From Fodinibius salipaludis (GTDB lineage: Bacteria > Bacteroidota > Rhodothermia > Balneolales > Balneolaceae): a DNA stretch of 64,000 nucleotides. The notes under the pieces were generated by a model that worked only from the letters and a program-made list of their open reading frames with translations, searched no databases and was not told the origin of the DNA. How positions within the stretch are numbered: the first letter of the stretch is position 1; every line of letters begins with the position of its first letter. Shown in pieces: positions 8,887-18,839 of this stretch. Where the stretch lies: contig NZ_NSKE01000007.1 in the NCBI RefSeq assembly GCF_002287075.1, positions 186,001 to 250,000 of the forward strand. Direction: 5' to 3'. The translations under genes were made by a program, and so were the position numbers.

Positions 8887-11136
8887 TTATTCGTACCTGA
8901 ATACGCTTTTTACGCCTCCCACATTTTGTAATTTATTAACAATACGTCCCAGGTGATCAATGTCATCAACGTAGACCGTGAGAATTCCCTCAAACATACC
9001 ACTGTCACTGTTTACGTTGATGCTCTTCATATTTGTCTCAAGCGATTTTGAAAGAATATCAGTAATATCATTAATCATACCCACGCGGTCTTCACCAATA
9101 ACCTTAACAGCACCAAGGAATTTAGAATCAATATTTTTCGCCCAGGAGACATCCACTATACGTTCGCCGTCGGTTTGTATCAAGTGATGAATATTCTTAC
9201 AGTTTGACCGATGTACTTTCACATCACCGGTTCGGCTAATAAATCCCATCACATCATCACCGGGAATGGGATTACAACAATTGGCATAGCTGTATTTAAC
9301 GTTGGTAAGCTCACCATTTATAACCAGCGCTTTATCATCACTAATCGAACGCGCAGCATTGATATACGTTTCCTGAATTTCCTCTTCCGTTACGGGTGCC
9401 GGTTTATCTTCATCTTCTTTCTCATCAATACGCCCCTTACTGGTAAACTGCTTAACAACATCATAAAGCTCATTAACATCAAAACTGCCTTTACCAATAT
9501 CGTAAAACAGATCCTGGGTGGAATCGAATTTTAGCTTTTGAGCTATGCGGGTAAGGTCTTGCTCCGAAATTTCAATATTTCCACGCTTAGCTCGTTTCTC
9601 CCAGATCTCTCGTCCCTCATCAGCCGTCTGACGTTCTTTTTGCTTGATGTACTGCCGAATGCGCGACTTGGCCTTGTGAGTAACGACATCGTTAATCCAG
9701 TCGGGATTAAGATTTATTTTATTTCCCGTAATAATCTCTACCTGATCACCGATATCCAATTTTTGGCGAAGCGGTGCCATTTTACCATTTATTTTTGCAG
9801 CAATAGCTCGTTCCCCAATCTCGCTGTGGATATCAAAAGCAAAATCGATAGGTGTTGCCCCCTGTGGAAGCGTCCGCAGTTCACCATCGGGGGTGAATAC
9901 GTAAATTTCATCCTGATACAGGTTAAGCTGAAAATCTTTAACAAATTCGGTAGCCGCATCGGGACGTGGGTTATCCAGCACATCGCGTACCCAGTGGACA
10001 AATTTTTCCAGCGTTTCGGAGCCCCCCTCTTTGCCTTCCTTATACTTCCAGTGTGCAGCCACCCCTTTTTCAGCGATATCATCCATGTGCCGTGTACGTA
10101 TTTGCACCTCCACCTTGCGTCCCTTCTTCGTAATTACCGTCGTATGCAGCGACTGATATCCATTGGCTTTGGGAACTGAAATAAAATCGCGAAACCGCTT
10201 GGGAATAGGCGTATACCAATCCGTAATAATCGAATATACCCGCCAGCAGTCTTCTTTTGTATGGGGTTCTTCAAGGATGATGCGAATAGCAAAAAGGTCG
10301 TAAATCTCTTCGAACGGCTTTTGCTGACGCTGCATTTTTCGAAAAATCGAATAAATATGCTTGGGGCGCCCCTTCATCTCAAACGTAAAACCCTGCTTGT
10401 CCAATTCCTCATCAATAGGGTCCATAAACTCCTCAATAAAAGCCTCACGAGCCTCTTTCTTTTCCCGAAGTTTGCGGGCAATAAATTTATAGGAATTGGG
10501 GTCAATCACTTTAAAACAGAGGTCTTCCAACTCGCTTTTGATATTGAAAAGCCCAAACCGATGAGCCAATGGGGCATACAGCTCCATGGTCTCGGTCGCC
10601 TTTTGCATCTGCTTTTCGCGCGGCAGGTGCTGTATCGTACGCATATTATGCAGGCGATCGGCAAACTTTATCAACACCACGCGGATATCTTCTGCCATCG
10701 ACAGAAGCATCTTCATAAAGGTTTCGGCCTGTTTGGTGTTGCGACTCTTAAATACGCCCGAAATTTTGGTTACCCCGTCAATGAGATGTGAAACCGTATC
10801 GCCAAATTTTTCTTTTATATCATCGAGCGTAACCTCTGTATCTTCGACCGTATCATGGAGTAGCGAAGCAACTACTGAAACGTCATCAATATTAATTTCT
10901 GATGCCACAATTTTAGCCACGGCCACCGGATGATAATAGTAGGGTTCACCGGAGGCACGCTCAATACCCTCGTGCGACACATAGCAGAGCTTAAATGCAC
11001 GTGAAACAAGGTTCTCGTCAACCTCTTCCAGGTTTTTACGGCATACTCTCAACAGCTCATCAAGATCCTCTTGCTGAGGGGGATCCAGAACATAGCCGTC
11101 CAGATCGATATCGTATGTCGTTTTTGTATCTGCCAT
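8887..11136 (-). CDS. rel: Bifunctional (p)ppGpp synthetase/hydrolase (Rel/SpoT)
   Basis: A 749-residue long RSH protein that makes and degrades (p)ppGpp. Domains in order: hydrolase HD domain (about 40-200, with HDTVEDT and KFADRLHNMRT intact), synthetase domain (about 240-380, with YDLFAIRII and KANGYQSLHTTV), TGS (about 410-470, starting YVFTPDGELRTLP), a helical/zinc-finger region with YANCCNPIPGDD, and a C-terminal ACT domain (about 675-749). Both catalytic halves look complete, so it should be bifunctional. It appears to be transcribed alone. Confidence 0.95.
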   Translation of the reverse strand: MADTKTTYDIDLDGYVLDPPQQEDLDELLRVCRKNLEEVDENLVSRAFKLCYVSHEGIERASGEPYYYHPVAVAKIVASEINIDDVSVVASLLHDTVEDTEVTLDDIKEKFGDTVSHLIDGVTKISGVFKSRNTKQAETFMKMLLSMAEDIRVVLIKFADRLHNMRTIQHLPREKQMQKATETMELYAPLAHRFGLFNIKSELEDLCFKVIDPNSYKFIARKLREKKEAREAFIEEFMDPIDEELDKQGFTFEMKGRPKHIYSIFRKMQRQQKPFEEIYDLFAIRIILEEPHTKEDCWRVYSIITDWYTPIPKRFRDFISVPKANGYQSLHTTVITKKGRKVEVQIRTRHMDDIAEKGVAAHWKYKEGKEGGSETLEKFVHWVRDVLDNPRPDAATEFVKDFQLNLYQDEIYVFTPDGELRTLPQGATPIDFAFDIHSEIGERAIAAKINGKMAPLRQKLDIGDQVEIITGNKINLNPDWINDVVTHKAKSRIRQYIKQKERQTADEGREIWEKRAKRGNIEISEQDLTRIAQKLKFDSTQDLFYDIGKGSFDVNELYDVVKQFTSKGRIDEKEDEDKPAPVTEEEIQETYINAARSISDDKALVINGELTNVKYSYANCCNPIPGDDVMGFISRTGDVKVHRSNCKNIHHLIQTDGERIVDVSWAKNIDSKFLGAVKVIGEDRVGMINDITDILSKSLETNMKSINVNSDSGMFEGILTVYVDDIDHLGRIVNKLQNVGGVKSVFRYE

Positions 11137-11259
11137 ATGGTTACATGAAGAAATATTGAAGCATTTTCATTGATAGCAAAACAAGACAAAGCCTCTTTAC
11201 ATTCAAAAAAGGAACTGTAAGCTTATTTAGCAATCGCTAAAATGATTTAAAGTAAAAAA

Positions 11260-11282
11260 GCGGACGCCTTAATAACGTCCGC
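11260..11282 (-). terminator. Rho-independent terminator of the outer-membrane protein gene
   Basis: GCGGACG (11260-11266) pairs with CGTCCGC (11276-11282) around a 9-nt loop. On the minus strand the stem is followed by six T residues. It lies 22 bp after the stop of the 11305-11868 gene. Confidence 0.85.
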
Positions 11283-11304
11283 CTTTTGTACCAAGTTATA
11301 TCTT

Positions 11305-11868
11305 TTAGAATGACAGTGAAACTCCAAAAATAAGCCGTCCGTTGCTGGTACTTACAGAATTCTCTAATTCATCAAAACTTTCGGCTGATTGAAAACGATA
11401 TTCTACAAAAGGTTTTAAAGCAGGAACTGGACTCACTTCTGCTCCCACAAAACCATTCCAGAAAACGCTACTTTCGGATCCCTCCTCAAATGCACCCTCC
11501 GGATTTTGCAAATCAGTAGTTGTTGAACCAAGCCCTGTACCTACATATGGCGACAACAAACCTAATGGGATTCCACCTACAGCAGCTAAACCATAATCAT
11601 AATTTTCAATTTGTCCGTATGTTGCCTGGTTTTCTCCTACATAATTATCTTCACTGAAGTAGCTGAAATGGCCTCGAAGTTTAAAATTTACCACTGGAAT
11701 CTTATTCAAAATTTCCCGTTCAAGACGAACACCAAAACCATTCTGGGGATCCTCATCTCTTATTTCATAGGAAGCGCCTAAGCTCCACTGGGCTGACGCC
11801 TTTTCGGGGATCATACTAAACATCAACGCAAAAGTAGCAAGTACAGCTAATATTCTTTTAACCTTCAT
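11305..11868 (-). CDS. Secreted outer-membrane beta-barrel protein (porin-like)
   Basis: A 187-residue protein with a clear signal peptide (MKVKRILAVLATFALMF...) ending in KASA-Q near residue 27. The rest is made of alternating beta strands with aromatic girdles, and it ends GRLIFGVSLSF, with a terminal Phe as in barrels inserted by the BAM complex. The size fits a small 8-stranded OmpA/OmpX-type barrel. The specific role is unknown. It has its own terminator downstream and stands alone between rel and lytR-type genes. Confidence 0.75.
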   Translation of the reverse strand: MKVKRILAVLATFALMFSMIPEKASAQWSLGASYEIRDEDPQNGFGVRLEREILNKIPVVNFKLRGHFSYFSEDNYVGENQATYGQIENYDYGLAAVGGIPLGLLSPYVGTGLGSTTTDLQNPEGAFEEGSESSVFWNGFVGAEVSPVPALKPFVEYRFQSAESFDELENSVSTSNGRLIFGVSLSF

Positions 11869-12045
11869 AATCGTTTCCTCTTACTTATTATTGATTCTAA
11901 CTTTTGTGTCATGGACTTAGAGTAAGATAGTAAAAAACTTTATGCAAATAAGAGTTTTGGAATATTTTTAAAAGATAGATTTATGAGCCTGAATTAGTAC
12001 AATATTAAAAAAGCTATAAGTCCACAGATAACCATCTACTATTTA

Positions 12046-12792
12046 TTAAATAATAAAATTCTTGATTCGTTCTGCATAATGTCGACTAACTTTAACCTCG
12101 GTGTTATCAAATAATGTAGCCGTAAAGCCCCCATAACCGTCCGGCTCTAAATTTTTCAAAGCTGAAAATGCAATAGCGTGCGACCGATGCACCCGGACAA
12201 AGTGCTCCGGATCAACTCTTGCCATTAGCTTACCCAATCCGATGCCACAAAATACGGTCTCATCTTCAAGATGAATGCGCGCATAGTCCCCTTCCGCCTC
12301 AATCCAGAGAATATCATCTACGAAAACCGGGACAATACGATCACGACTGCGGACAAACAGCTGCTTTGGATAATCTTCTTGCTCTTTAACCTGCTGCAAC
12401 AAAGCACGAATTCGTTTCTGTTGATTTTCATCACCCGCAATTTGACGAACCCGTTGCAAGGCTTCCAAAAATCGCTTCTGGGTATATGGTTTGAGCAGGT
12501 AATCAACCGCATTGATGTCAAAAGCCCGAATAGCATATTCATCATAAGCAGTCGAAAAAACAATATGAGGAAGGGTATCAAGCTGATCCACTAAATCAAA
12601 ACCCGACATCTGTGGCATCTGTATATCCAAGAAGAGCAAATCGGTCTGATTTTCTTCCAAGAATGTGAGTGCTTTTCGGGGATTCCCAAATGATCCTGAA
12701 ACTGATATCCAATCCACATCTTCGAGGTACTCTGCCACCACCTCTCGAGCCGGAGGTTCATCATCTACAATAACTGCCTGATACGTTTTCAT
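12046..12792 (-). CDS. LytTR-family response regulator
   Basis: A 248-residue regulator with an N-terminal receiver domain (VDDEPPAR acidic pair, phospho-acceptor Asp in LLFLDIQMPQMSG, Lys in YLLKPY) and a C-terminal LytTR DNA-binding domain (about 140-245, with RSRDRIVPV and HFVRVHRSHAIA). It acts as the transcriptional output of the sensor kinase next to it: its start overlaps the kinase stop by 4 bp (ATGA-type). It is the last gene of the operon that begins with the TonB receptor. Confidence 0.93.
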   Translation of the reverse strand: MKTYQAVIVDDEPPAREVVAEYLEDVDWISVSGSFGNPRKALTFLEENQTDLLFLDIQMPQMSGFDLVDQLDTLPHIVFSTAYDEYAIRAFDINAVDYLLKPYTQKRFLEALQRVRQIAGDENQQKRIRALLQQVKEQEDYPKQLFVRSRDRIVPVFVDDILWIEAEGDYARIHLEDETVFCGIGLGKLMARVDPEHFVRVHRSHAIAFSALKNLEPDGYGGFTATLFDNTEVKVSRHYAERIKNFII

Positions 12793-13889
12793 GAATGCTG
12801 TCCCCCCAACGGTATTTTAAACCACACTTTTGTACCATGTGGATTCAGAGATTTAAACTGTAATTTCGATTGGTGGCCATATCGTTTTTGCAAATGTTCG
12901 TCGGTATTTCGAACGCCGATACCATCCGAGGATCTTATCTCCTCGGGATCATCCAATCCCCGACCGGTATCTTCTACCGAAATCATCATTTCTTTACCAT
13001 CATGACTAATACTGATGTTTACCTCCCCACCCTCCTCGGTGGGAGCAATCCCATGTTTTACCGCATTTTCAACAATAGGCTGTATAATCATCGGCGGAAT
13101 TTCTACATTCGACAAATCCTCATCTAATGCAATTGAATATTTCAGGCGATCACCATAACGATGTTTTTCGAGCTCCAGATACTGCCTCACAAAATCCAGC
13201 TCTTCGGATAATGCCACGCGATCTTTTTCAAAACTTCGGATAGAATAGCGCAGCATATCCGAAAGTCCGGTAATCATATCACGCGTTTGGTCCACATCTT
13301 TCGAGACCATTGCGTTAATGCTGTTAAGTGTATTAAATAAAAAGTGAGGATTTAGCTGTGCTTTTAAATTGGCAATCTGCTGCCGGTTGGAAAGTTCACG
13401 TAGCTCTGCAGCCTGTTGCTCCCGCAGCCGCAGCTTTTTCATGGAATCCATGATGTGGATTACCGAAAACGTAATGGCATATTCAAAGTAGGCAGAAGAC
13501 ATAATCCACACCTTTTCCTCCAAAAAGCCACTGCCTTCCAGAAACTCTAACCCGAATAACAGGTCAAAAATCCATAAATAGCTATAAAACCATCCCACTG
13601 TAAAAACTAATCCGGTAAATACATGAATCATCAGCTTAACCCAACCGCTAACTTCATATAATTCACGGATTATAAGATACCAGCTTCCAAATAGCAGCAG
13701 CACTTTAATGGAGGTACTTAATGTAGAGCTTAGGAAAGCGGCCAACAAAGGTACCTCCTCTACATTGGATATAATTGCGGTATAAAACAGTAGATATAAG
13801 AATGCTACAAACAGAGCCAGGCCAACGCCACGTGTCGATAACTGTGGTTTTTCTAATCGCAATTCCAAGCTATCAAAATCCGTACTCAT
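12789..13889 (-). CDS. LytS-type sensor histidine kinase (His_kinase family)
   Basis: A 366-residue membrane kinase. Four or so hydrophobic segments occupy residues 20-155. A short coiled coil (about 155-175) leads into the His-box NPHFLFNTLNSINAM, which holds the phospho-accepting His near residue 180. The HATPase domain follows, with PPMIIQPIVENAVKHG and DTGRGL. It has no recognisable periplasmic ligand domain, so sensing is probably through the membrane segments. It overlaps the LytTR regulator by 4 bp and follows the CPBP gene by 12 bp. Confidence 0.93.
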   Translation of the reverse strand: MSTDFDSLELRLEKPQLSTRGVGLALFVAFLYLLFYTAIISNVEEVPLLAAFLSSTLSTSIKVLLLFGSWYLIIRELYEVSGWVKLMIHVFTGLVFTVGWFYSYLWIFDLLFGLEFLEGSGFLEEKVWIMSSAYFEYAITFSVIHIMDSMKKLRLREQQAAELRELSNRQQIANLKAQLNPHFLFNTLNSINAMVSKDVDQTRDMITGLSDMLRYSIRSFEKDRVALSEELDFVRQYLELEKHRYGDRLKYSIALDEDLSNVEIPPMIIQPIVENAVKHGIAPTEEGGEVNISISHDGKEMMISVEDTGRGLDDPEEIRSSDGIGVRNTDEHLQKRYGHQSKLQFKSLNPHGTKVWFKIPLGGQHS

Positions 13890-13901
13890 GGTCGGCTGTA
13901 T

Positions 13902-14799
13902 TTAGGAAAAAATTAGTGGTAGTATCATCGTAACACCGTGCACTATGGCCGGAGCCAAAAATGAGCCGCCTTTTTCGTGAATCACGCCAAAGCTGATTCC
14001 GGCGACAAAGGTCCAGAATCCCCATGCCCACTCCATTGGGTTCTCTCCCGGACTAATCACATGGATGAGTCCAAAAAATGCCGAAGTTATAATGAGTCCC
14101 CATCCGAATCGAAAATTCAGAAAGTTAAACCGTTTTTCAAAAGCAAAATTCAGTCTTGGCTGCATATAACCTCTAAAAAAGAACTCTTCCATAAATCCTA
14201 TAAACACAAGTGCAATTACAACATTGGATACCGGAGGATACAGAGCATAGAAAAGTCCAACCAGAAACAGCCCAACCGCAAAAACCCATCCTGATATGCG
14301 AGCATCACTGCTCGAAAACCCTTTTTCTTCGACTACCTTGTTTTCCTTAAAGAACCAGAGCAATACCAATATGGCTACCAGATAAAAAGAAGCTATGATT
14401 CCGGCCCCACCCCAGTCCGTAAATCCAAAGCCAAACATCTCGGCAATGGGGAAAGCAAAAGTGGCGGGAAACATAATGCCAAGGGCTTTTGCGCCTAAAA
14501 TAACCGACTTTTAAATCTTTTTTTTCCTCGAAAACCAGCTTGTCTTCCCGTTTCGATCCCGCCCGACCATGCCAATAAACGAGCAGTACAGCCGGTAATA
14601 CCATATATATTATGGCACTCAAGATTGACCGACCTAAAAAGGTCTGCTGCCAAGATTCAAATCCCGGTATCAACTCTGTTATCCACATAAGCCCAATAAT
14701 ACTGATATACGCCAGTATTACCTCGCTAATGGCCAATATCTTATTGCGATATCTTAACCGTACTCCTTCCGTTAAGGGTGAGAGACTCATCTTATCCAT
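13902..14799 (-). pseudogene. CPBP-family intramembrane protease, single-base frameshift
   Basis: Two overlapping reading frames together make one protein of about 298 residues. Frame one (from ATG 14799) gives the N-terminal membrane segments. The frame downstream (stop at 13902) carries the CPBP/Abi signature: EEFFFRG (EExxxR), FGLIHVIS (FxxxH) and a later HG in IVHGVT. Near 14510-14513 removing one base from an A-run (minus strand) would join the frames as ...EEKKDLKSVILGAK.... CPBP proteins are Rce1-like membrane endopeptidases. Spacing to the neighbours is 4 bp and 12 bp, so it belongs to the operon. The frameshift may be genuine, a sequencing error or slippage; the C-terminal frame is otherwise uneroded. 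Confidence 0.8.
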
Positions 14800-14803
14800 A
14801 TCG

Positions 14804-15574
14804 CTACTGGGATTTTTCTTTTAATTCGGGAATCAACACATTTTCAACCCACGGATAACCGGGTTTAACTTTAAGCGCCTTTTCGTATGCTTGCCGAGCC
14901 TCTTCGTATTTCTCGGCTTGTACGTATCCCTGTCCAAGCCATGCATAAACTTCAGCCTCACCCCACCGGGGAGCATATCTATTTGGCGTCTGCCAGTCTT
15001 CAAATAACTCAGCTGCCCGCTTAAAACCTTCAATCGCCCCTTCAGTACTTCCACCAAACATCGAAGGCTTATATAGTTTCCCAATGGCATCAAGCATCAC
15101 TACCCGGGGATTTTCGGGAGCCAGTTCCTTGGCCTTACCCATGGCATTATCTGATTTAGGACCGTATTTCATCCCAGAAAAGAATCCACTGGCTTTCATC
15201 CCATAGCAACTTCCCAGCATGGCGTAGCCCTCAGCAAACTTCGGATCCATCTCCACAGCTTTCTCAAACATTATCGTAGCTTCGTCGAGATATTCTTCTT
15301 GCTGATCTTCATTGATTTTAGGAAAGGAATTTTGCAGCCGATAGTTGCTGTAACCACGATAATAATAGGCGAATTTTTTTATCTCAGGATCACCTGTTTG
15401 AATCAATGTTTTTAGCTTTGTATTCACCCCAATTAACCTTTCAGGCTGGAGAGAATCCACCGCTGTTTCAATAGATTGGCGAATCTCATCAAATTGAGTA
15501 GAATCCTGCGCCGATACCTGTTGCGACATAGGGATCAGCAACAACCAGAAAAATAACGTTATTAAATATTTCAT
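14804..15574 (-). CDS. Secreted TPR-repeat protein
   Basis: A 256-residue protein with a signal peptide (MKYLITLFFWLLLIP...VSAQ, cleaved near residue 22) and several tetratricopeptide repeats. The clearest are AYYYRGYSNYRLQ, FAEGYAMLGSCYG and AYAWLGQGYVQAEKYEEARQ. It should act in the periplasm as an interaction scaffold. It is 12 bp downstream of the TonB receptor gene and 4 bp upstream of the CPBP gene, so it probably works with that receptor. The actual partner is unknown. Confidence 0.85.
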   Translation of the reverse strand: MKYLITLFFWLLLIPMSQQVSAQDSTQFDEIRQSIETAVDSLQPERLIGVNTKLKTLIQTGDPEIKKFAYYYRGYSNYRLQNSFPKINEDQQEEYLDEATIMFEKAVEMDPKFAEGYAMLGSCYGMKASGFFSGMKYGPKSDNAMGKAKELAPENPRVVMLDAIGKLYKPSMFGGSTEGAIEGFKRAAELFEDWQTPNRYAPRWGEAEVYAWLGQGYVQAEKYEEARQAYEKALKVKPGYPWVENVLIPELKEKSQ

Positions 15575-15586
15575 TTTGTTGGTGAT

Positions 15587-17839
15587 TTAGAGTTCAAGAT
15601 TAATGGTGACACCGGCGTAAACAAACCGGCTATAATCGCTATAAATAGGTCTGCGTTGTGAATAATCGTTGTTATAAGTGTAATCTGTTACGTTCTTTCG
15701 GTCGAGTACATTTGAAACGGAAGTATAAAATATGACCGACCAGTTCTGCTTCGGAACCCAGTAATAGCTCAAATTCAAATCCAGGCGATGAAAATGTGGC
15801 AACCGCTGCGAGTGTACGGATCCCTCTACCGGTAGATAGTATCCTCCGGAAGCCGGTTCGGCACTTATGACAGGTGTAAAAGGACGTCCCGTAGAATACC
15901 GGTAGGTAAACCCGCCGGTTAACATATCAACCAGACGAGCTTTGGCAACCACATTTAGATTATGTGTGATATCAAAAGCCGAAGGAGCATATTCATAGTC
16001 AATGCTTCCGGATTTTTGGCGGGGATGCAATCGCTTGGATCGCAGAAAGCTGTACGAAATCCATCCATTGAAAGGCGTACGCATAAAATCAGAATACTTG
16101 AAAAAGAAGTCAGCCCCATACGCTTCACCATACCCGGTATTACTGAGGTTTTGCTGTTCATCCTCAATAATTAAATCATCATACGACTTATAATAGCCTT
16201 CCATTCGGACATGAAATAGACTTTTTTTGAATTCATATCCAGCTATGTAGTGCCAAGCTTGCTGAACGCCCAGATTTCTATTGCCTGTTGCAGAATTATA
16301 TTGAAAAGGTTCGGCATACTGATGGTAGCGTCCGCTGGCCAGACGAATGTTGCTGTGATTTGCTACCTGATACTGCAATGATATTCGTGGATCAATCGTC
16401 CATTCCTTAGCATGATTCTCATAATCCATACGTACGCCCAAGCGGAGCTTCCATTGAGGAAGCAACTGATATTCCGACTCCAGATATCCTCCTAACCGCT
16501 TGGTAAAGTATTGTTCATCGATCGTATAAAAATCTGCAGTGGGATCTAAAATATCTTCGTCGCCAGGTAACTGGCCCGTAAATTCGTTACCAAAGCGCCC
16601 CCATTCCATACCGGCATACCATATCATATTTTCAAATCCAGAGAACTCCAGGTCTGAGCGTAGTTTGTATGCTCGGTCTGCTTCATTCAGGTCGAGGCCG
16701 CCCAGCTGCCGGTCGTTCTGGTAGCGATTTACCGAAGCGCTGGTTTTCACAAGCCAATTGCTCCAAAGCTGTTTCCACTGCAAATTATGGAGACGATTTT
16801 GCTCCTTACTCCGATAAGTTGCATCGAACGACGGCTGGGGCACTGGAACGCCAACCCGACTACTATTTACATAATTAAAGAACTTGATGGTAGTCCCCTG
16901 GTATGGCTTGGCAATAATACTGAAATTCCCATCGGCGCCCATTGGTGCTTGCTCAAAGTCATCGGCCAAGCCATTAACTTTAAACATAAACTGAGATAAG
17001 CTTCGATTCCCCGAAAATCGGACCCCCAGCTTATCCGGCACAATCGGAACGGCGCCCCCGGCCGACAGCGCCGCCATGCCAATATTCGCATCGAACTGGT
17101 TGGCATCGGGCATTCCCTTCGATTCCATCGCCAGCACTGCCGACATCGCATTACCATATTTAGCTGAAAATCCGCCGGTCGAAAAATAGGTTCCCGAAAC
17201 CAAGAAAGGCGGAATCGTTCCAAACACTCCGCCAGTCGGCCTCTCATATTTATAAGGATGTATAACCGGAGCCTGATCCAGCACAAATGAAACCTCACTC
17301 ACATCACCGCCACGGACAAATAAACCCGATCCCTCATCCATATTAGAGACCCCAGGAAAAGTCTGTAATGATCGAAAAATATCTGCGGCGGCGCCCGGTG
17401 TTGTGACCACTTCAGTTGGAGACAGGGTAACCCCTTCAGTATCACCAGTGGTAAAAGCATCGGCCGTTACTGTTGTCTCATCCAGTTTAGCCTGCTTCCG
17501 CTGTAACTGAAAATTGATTTCAACTGTTTTCGCGGCCTCTACATTTACTTCCTCTTTAGCAGGAGCATACCCAACCATTGAAACAACGATAACAACGGAA
17601 CCCGAAGAAGGCATCTCTATTTGAAATCGTCCCTCTCGGTTGGACACATCTCCATTCGAAGTTCCCTCAACCATAACATGAGCCAAGTGCAACGGCTTGC
17701 CCTTTTCATTAAGGACAATGCCTTTGATCACCGTTTGTCCCCTTTGCTGCGCCTGCATGGGAATAACGGCTGCAATAACAACTATTCCACAAATGATAAA
17801 CGAAACTGCTCTTTTAATATGACATTGCAAATGAGTCAT
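15587..17839 (-). CDS. TonB-dependent receptor with carboxypeptidase-like N-terminal domain
   Basis: A 750-residue outer-membrane receptor. In order it has a signal peptide (to about residue 30, ending MQAQ), a CarboxypepD_reg-like beta-sandwich (about 38-120), a plug with TPGAAADIFRSLQTFPGV and GLFVRGGD, and a beta-barrel ending in VTINLEL. It imports an unknown ligand with TonB energy. No SusD partner follows. Instead it heads an operon with a TPR protein, a CPBP protease and a LytS/LytR pair, so its ligand may be a signal rather than a glycan. The 17840-18227 stretch upstream presumably holds its promoter. Confidence 0.92.
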   Translation of the reverse strand: MTHLQCHIKRAVSFIICGIVVIAAVIPMQAQQRGQTVIKGIVLNEKGKPLHLAHVMVEGTSNGDVSNREGRFQIEMPSSGSVVIVVSMVGYAPAKEEVNVEAAKTVEINFQLQRKQAKLDETTVTADAFTTGDTEGVTLSPTEVVTTPGAAADIFRSLQTFPGVSNMDEGSGLFVRGGDVSEVSFVLDQAPVIHPYKYERPTGGVFGTIPPFLVSGTYFSTGGFSAKYGNAMSAVLAMESKGMPDANQFDANIGMAALSAGGAVPIVPDKLGVRFSGNRSLSQFMFKVNGLADDFEQAPMGADGNFSIIAKPYQGTTIKFFNYVNSSRVGVPVPQPSFDATYRSKEQNRLHNLQWKQLWSNWLVKTSASVNRYQNDRQLGGLDLNEADRAYKLRSDLEFSGFENMIWYAGMEWGRFGNEFTGQLPGDEDILDPTADFYTIDEQYFTKRLGGYLESEYQLLPQWKLRLGVRMDYENHAKEWTIDPRISLQYQVANHSNIRLASGRYHQYAEPFQYNSATGNRNLGVQQAWHYIAGYEFKKSLFHVRMEGYYKSYDDLIIEDEQQNLSNTGYGEAYGADFFFKYSDFMRTPFNGWISYSFLRSKRLHPRQKSGSIDYEYAPSAFDITHNLNVVAKARLVDMLTGGFTYRYSTGRPFTPVISAEPASGGYYLPVEGSVHSQRLPHFHRLDLNLSYYWVPKQNWSVIFYTSVSNVLDRKNVTDYTYNNDYSQRRPIYSDYSRFVYAGVTINLEL

Positions 17840-18227
17840 CGGACGCTATTCTTACTTTTTACTTTAATGTGACTCCAAAAAGTAAAAGACTGCATCCTAT
17901 TTTAATGACTATTTTCGATGAGTTGCAGTATTAGTCGATAACTGACAAATGCGGCAGGCCTGTGATGTATCCGTCCGCTGAAATCAGTTTTTTTTAGATT
18001 TATAAACAAGACCTTTTATCTGCTTAAAATCAGATAATATCAAACCAGATGAGACAATATCTCTGAATGCCGAGTATTATTTTATAAGAGTCATTTTCTG
18101 CAATTTAAAGGTTCCCTCAACTTTTTTGTGCCTTGGGATTCGCCAACACTTAATCTTTTCTGGGAGGTTATTACAATTTGAATGGTATTTCCCTCTTTCA
18201 GTGTCTTTTTACGGTCCGGATAATTTT
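17840..18227. other. Intergenic, presumed promoter region of the TonB receptor operon
   Basis: About 390 bp without a convincing reading frame. It should contain the minus-strand promoter of the TonB-receptor operon. I see no strong hairpin, repeat or RNA gene in it. Confidence 0.4.
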
Positions 18228-18551
18228 TCAAAACCAATCAGCACTAACCGTTAATTCTTGTTCAACAGCAATCGGAGATGTTGCAGACGCATATCCAAGT
18301 ATTTCTTCTGATTTTATGGTAAGTTCCTTATTTGCTTCCCTATCAAGATCAGCAGAAATAACTACTGCTTTTACCAACACCGTCCCGGGAGCTAAATCCT
18401 CTGGTGTGGCAGAAGGAGTTCTATACTCTTCGGCTGTATTTTCTTCAATAGTATCCTCTTGTGCTGTAAATGTTGGTCTTTCTGGAGTAGAAATACTATC
18501 ACTGTAAACAGATATAGACTGTGGTTTGAATCTTTCGACAACAGATACCAT
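18228..18551 (-). CDS. Hypothetical small protein, possibly a gene remnant
   Basis: A 107-residue frame with Ser/Thr/Glu-rich composition (SISTPERPTFTAQEDTIEENTAEE) followed by a beta-like stretch GTVLVKAVVISADLD. Its codon use looks protein-like, and the same frame stays open about 12 codons upstream of the ATG to a TAA near 18587. There is no signal peptide, no recognised domain and no neighbour on the same strand. It could be the surviving middle or C-terminal piece of a larger secreted protein, or chance. I do not recognise it. Confidence 0.3.
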   Translation of the reverse strand: MVSVVERFKPQSISVYSDSISTPERPTFTAQEDTIEENTAEEYRTPSATPEDLAPGTVLVKAVVISADLDREANKELTIKSEEILGYASATSPIAVEQELTVSADWF

Positions 18552-18769
18552 CCGAGTGCCAACAGAAATAGACTGAACCGATTATTGCCATTTTGGAATA
18601 GTTCAAAATCCCCTGATTACTGTGGTTAAATAATCCAAATTGCTGTGATTATGTGGAGTCAATAAAACAATAATATTGTAATACTACTGAAATCAGAAAA
18701 ACTTAAAATGCGTGCTGGGTATGGACATTCCAAAAACAGAATTGTATCTTTAGACATAATTTTAATTCC

Positions 18770-18839
18770 CACCTTAGAATTGAGATCCAAGATAGAACTA
18801 TCTTACGATACATTTCTTTGACGATCCTACCCTAAGGTG
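18770..18839 (+). promoter_or_regulatory. Structured leader of the cold-shock gene
   Basis: Two nested inverted repeats lie 25-95 bp before the cold-shock ATG. The outer pair is CACCTTAG (18770-18777) with CTAAGGTG (18832-18839), a perfect 8 bp. The inner pair is AAGATAG (18789-18795) with CTATCTT (18798-18804). In RNA these would form a branched hairpin just upstream of the start, as in temperature-responsive 5' leaders of cold-shock mRNAs. The thermosensor role is inference. Confidence 0.45.
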
